This document shows, one piece after another, positions 63,035-64,000 of a stretch of 64,000 nt of DNA. The notes beneath the pieces are model-generated. The model did not search any database. It had not been told where the DNA came from and saw only the letters and a program-made list of their open reading frames with translations. The stretch's first letter is position 1. Each line of letters starts with the position of its first letter. The DNA lies in contig NZ_JAUOFB010000003.1 in assembly GCF_030542105.1 (NCBI RefSeq), positions 434,001 through 498,000 of the forward strand. Direction: 5' to 3'. The position numbers and the translations under genes are program-made. Source of the stretch: Hymenobacter sp. BT730 (GTDB lineage: Bacteria; Bacteroidota; Bacteroidia; Cytophagales; Hymenobacteraceae).

Positions 63035-64000
63035 TTAGTGCACGCTGGGATTGGGCTCGGTTGGATAGGTAAACTGCGTATCGATATTAGCCTTTTCCTG
63101 ATGGCCGTTGCCCCCCTCGGTGGTATAGCCATTACCTTTCTTGGTGCGGCCTAGCAACGACACCAAAGCCAGCCCGGCTCCTACGGCTAAAGCCGTTCTC
63201 AAAATAGGCTTACTAGTGGAAGCCTCCGTGTAGTAACTGGTTTCGCGGGTATGACCGGGGTAGTTGCCACGCTCCTGCAAAGAGCCGGAGGCGCGGTCCA
63301 GGCCATTCTGGGCGAGGGGCCGCGGTGCATAATCGGCTTTCTCCTGCTTTACAAATACATTTTCCATAAAAGAGTCGTGAAGGCCAGGAGCCCAGTGGGC
63401 CATACCCGTTATCATTTTGCCACCACCACCAACGGTTATTTCGCGCTCAGGCGTTTCGCAGCAGTGCAGAATAGCTCGTGCTACGGTTTCAGGGGCATAG
63501 GCTGGCGGCGCATGCTTGGCTTCACGCTCCATGTAGTTCTTGGCGTGTAGGGTGTAAGGGGTATCAATGGCTGCAGGCTTGATGAGCGTAACGGCAATGG
63601 GCAGTTCATCCAAGGAAAGCTCCATCCGCAAGCCATCGGTGAAGCCTTTCACGGCATGTTTGCTGGCACTGTAAATGCCCTGCAGAATAGCCGTGCTTTC
63701 TGAGAGAATGCTGCCCACGTTAATAATAACTCCGCCGTGCTGGCGCAGGTGCTTCACTGCCTCCAGGGAGCCGTACACCACCCCCCAGACGTTCGTCTCG
63801 AAGAGCTTACGCATATCCTCTATTGGAATATCCGTGAGCTTACCATAAATGGATACCCCGGCATCATTTATCCAGGTATCAAAGCCCCCAAACCGTTGCA
63901 GTGCTTTGCGGGCAATGTTATGAACATCCTGCTGCCGGCTTACATCAGCCACCACATACGTAGCCTCACCGCCCTTCTGCTCAATTTCATGAGCTAGCTC
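63035..64000 (-). CDS. short-chain dehydrogenase with C-terminal extension (5' end outside window)
   Basis: Classical SDR whose start lies beyond the window; the frame is open to base 64000. The N-terminal Rossmann glycine motif is therefore missing. What remains shows WINDAGVSIYGKLTDIP, the catalytic Ser region (INVGSILSES) and the YSASK catalytic Tyr/Lys (GIYSASKHAVKGFTDGLR). After the SDR core, about 110 residues add a linker and a hydrophobic segment (ILRTALAVGAGLALVSLLGR) that could anchor it to a membrane, followed by a Gly/Asn/Gln-rich tail. Substrate unknown. Confidence 0.9.
   Translation of the reverse strand, partial: ELAHEIEQKGGEATYVVADVSRQQDVHNIARKALQRFGGFDTWINDAGVSIYGKLTDIPIEDMRKLFETNVWGVVYGSLEAVKHLRQHGGVIINVGSILSESTAILQGIYSASKHAVKGFTDGLRMELSLDELPIAVTLIKPAAIDTPYTLHAKNYMEREAKHAPPAYAPETVARAILHCCETPEREITVGGGGKMITGMAHWAPGLHDSFMENVFVKQEKADYAPRPLAQNGLDRASGSLQERGNYPGHTRETSYYTEASTSKPILRTALAVGAGLALVSLLGRTKKGNGYTTEGGNGHQEKANIDTQFTYPTEPNPSVH

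Overview
The window reads as chromosomal DNA of a GC-rich Bacteroidetes of the Cytophagales, most like Hymenobacter. The evidence is a type IX secretion C-terminal domain on an extracellular amylase, a long type III glutamine synthetase, the enlarged two-part IspG, a Bacteroidetes 'putative porin', and promoters of the Bacteroidetes form (TTTG about 21 nt before TAnnTTTG) ahead of several genes. Genus is an inference. I see no rRNA, tRNA, CRISPR array, transposase, integrase or phage module, so this is mostly ordinary core genome with a few accessory genes.

Layout. 1-5450: end of an ABC ATPase gene, an OmpL-like porin, then a sigma-54 response regulator and its likely sensor kinase. 5500-11300: leuS; a self-contained Rrf2 regulator/NAD(P)-binding protein pair with two identical operators; a bestrophin-like channel; a YjbR-fold protein with a 58-residue membrane protein upstream. 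11300-11950: AT-rich gap with a perfect 18-bp hairpin. 11950-16300: secreted serine hydrolase, NTF2-like protein, HAD phosphatase, epimerase-like protein, SUKH-like protein. 16800-22400: ispG, two exported thioredoxin-fold proteins, quinone oxidoreductase, PAS-only protein. 22500-29600: hypotheticals, glnN, a membrane sulfatase/LTA-synthase-like enzyme, mtaB. 29660-39150: T9SS amylase, XRE-type regulator, MacB-like permease, a conserved exported protein, a GH2 hydrolase, miaE. 39200-48000: Porin_10 protein, lpxK, SMUG2-type glycosylase, Nif3-like protein coupled to a coiled-coil zinc-ribbon protein, TPR protein, pabB. 48200-57700: miaB, orphan sigma-54 activator, lptE, a disordered TPR-like protein, secG, a tandem GH26-like protein, groES-groEL. 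57800-64000: small membrane protein, POT peptide transporter, pckA, NmrA-like protein and a truncated SDR.

Functional themes are envelope biogenesis (lpxK, lptE, secG, two porins, MacB-like permease), tRNA A37 modification (mtaB, miaB, miaE), nitrogen and carbon metabolism (glnN, pckA, amylase, GH2) and proteostasis (groESL).

The most notable non-coding signals are: an Rrf2-type operator (TTGTAAC-N7-GTTACAA) present twice with identical spacing, once inside a complete promoter; a dispersed imperfect palindrome of about 98 bp in three intergenic copies; unusually long perfect hairpins (32 and 27 bp arms) between convergent genes; and a sigma-54-like site before groES. I did not find a clearly new multi-gene system. 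The best candidates for undescribed biology are these non-coding elements and a tandem GH26-like protein whose first domain has lost its nucleophile.
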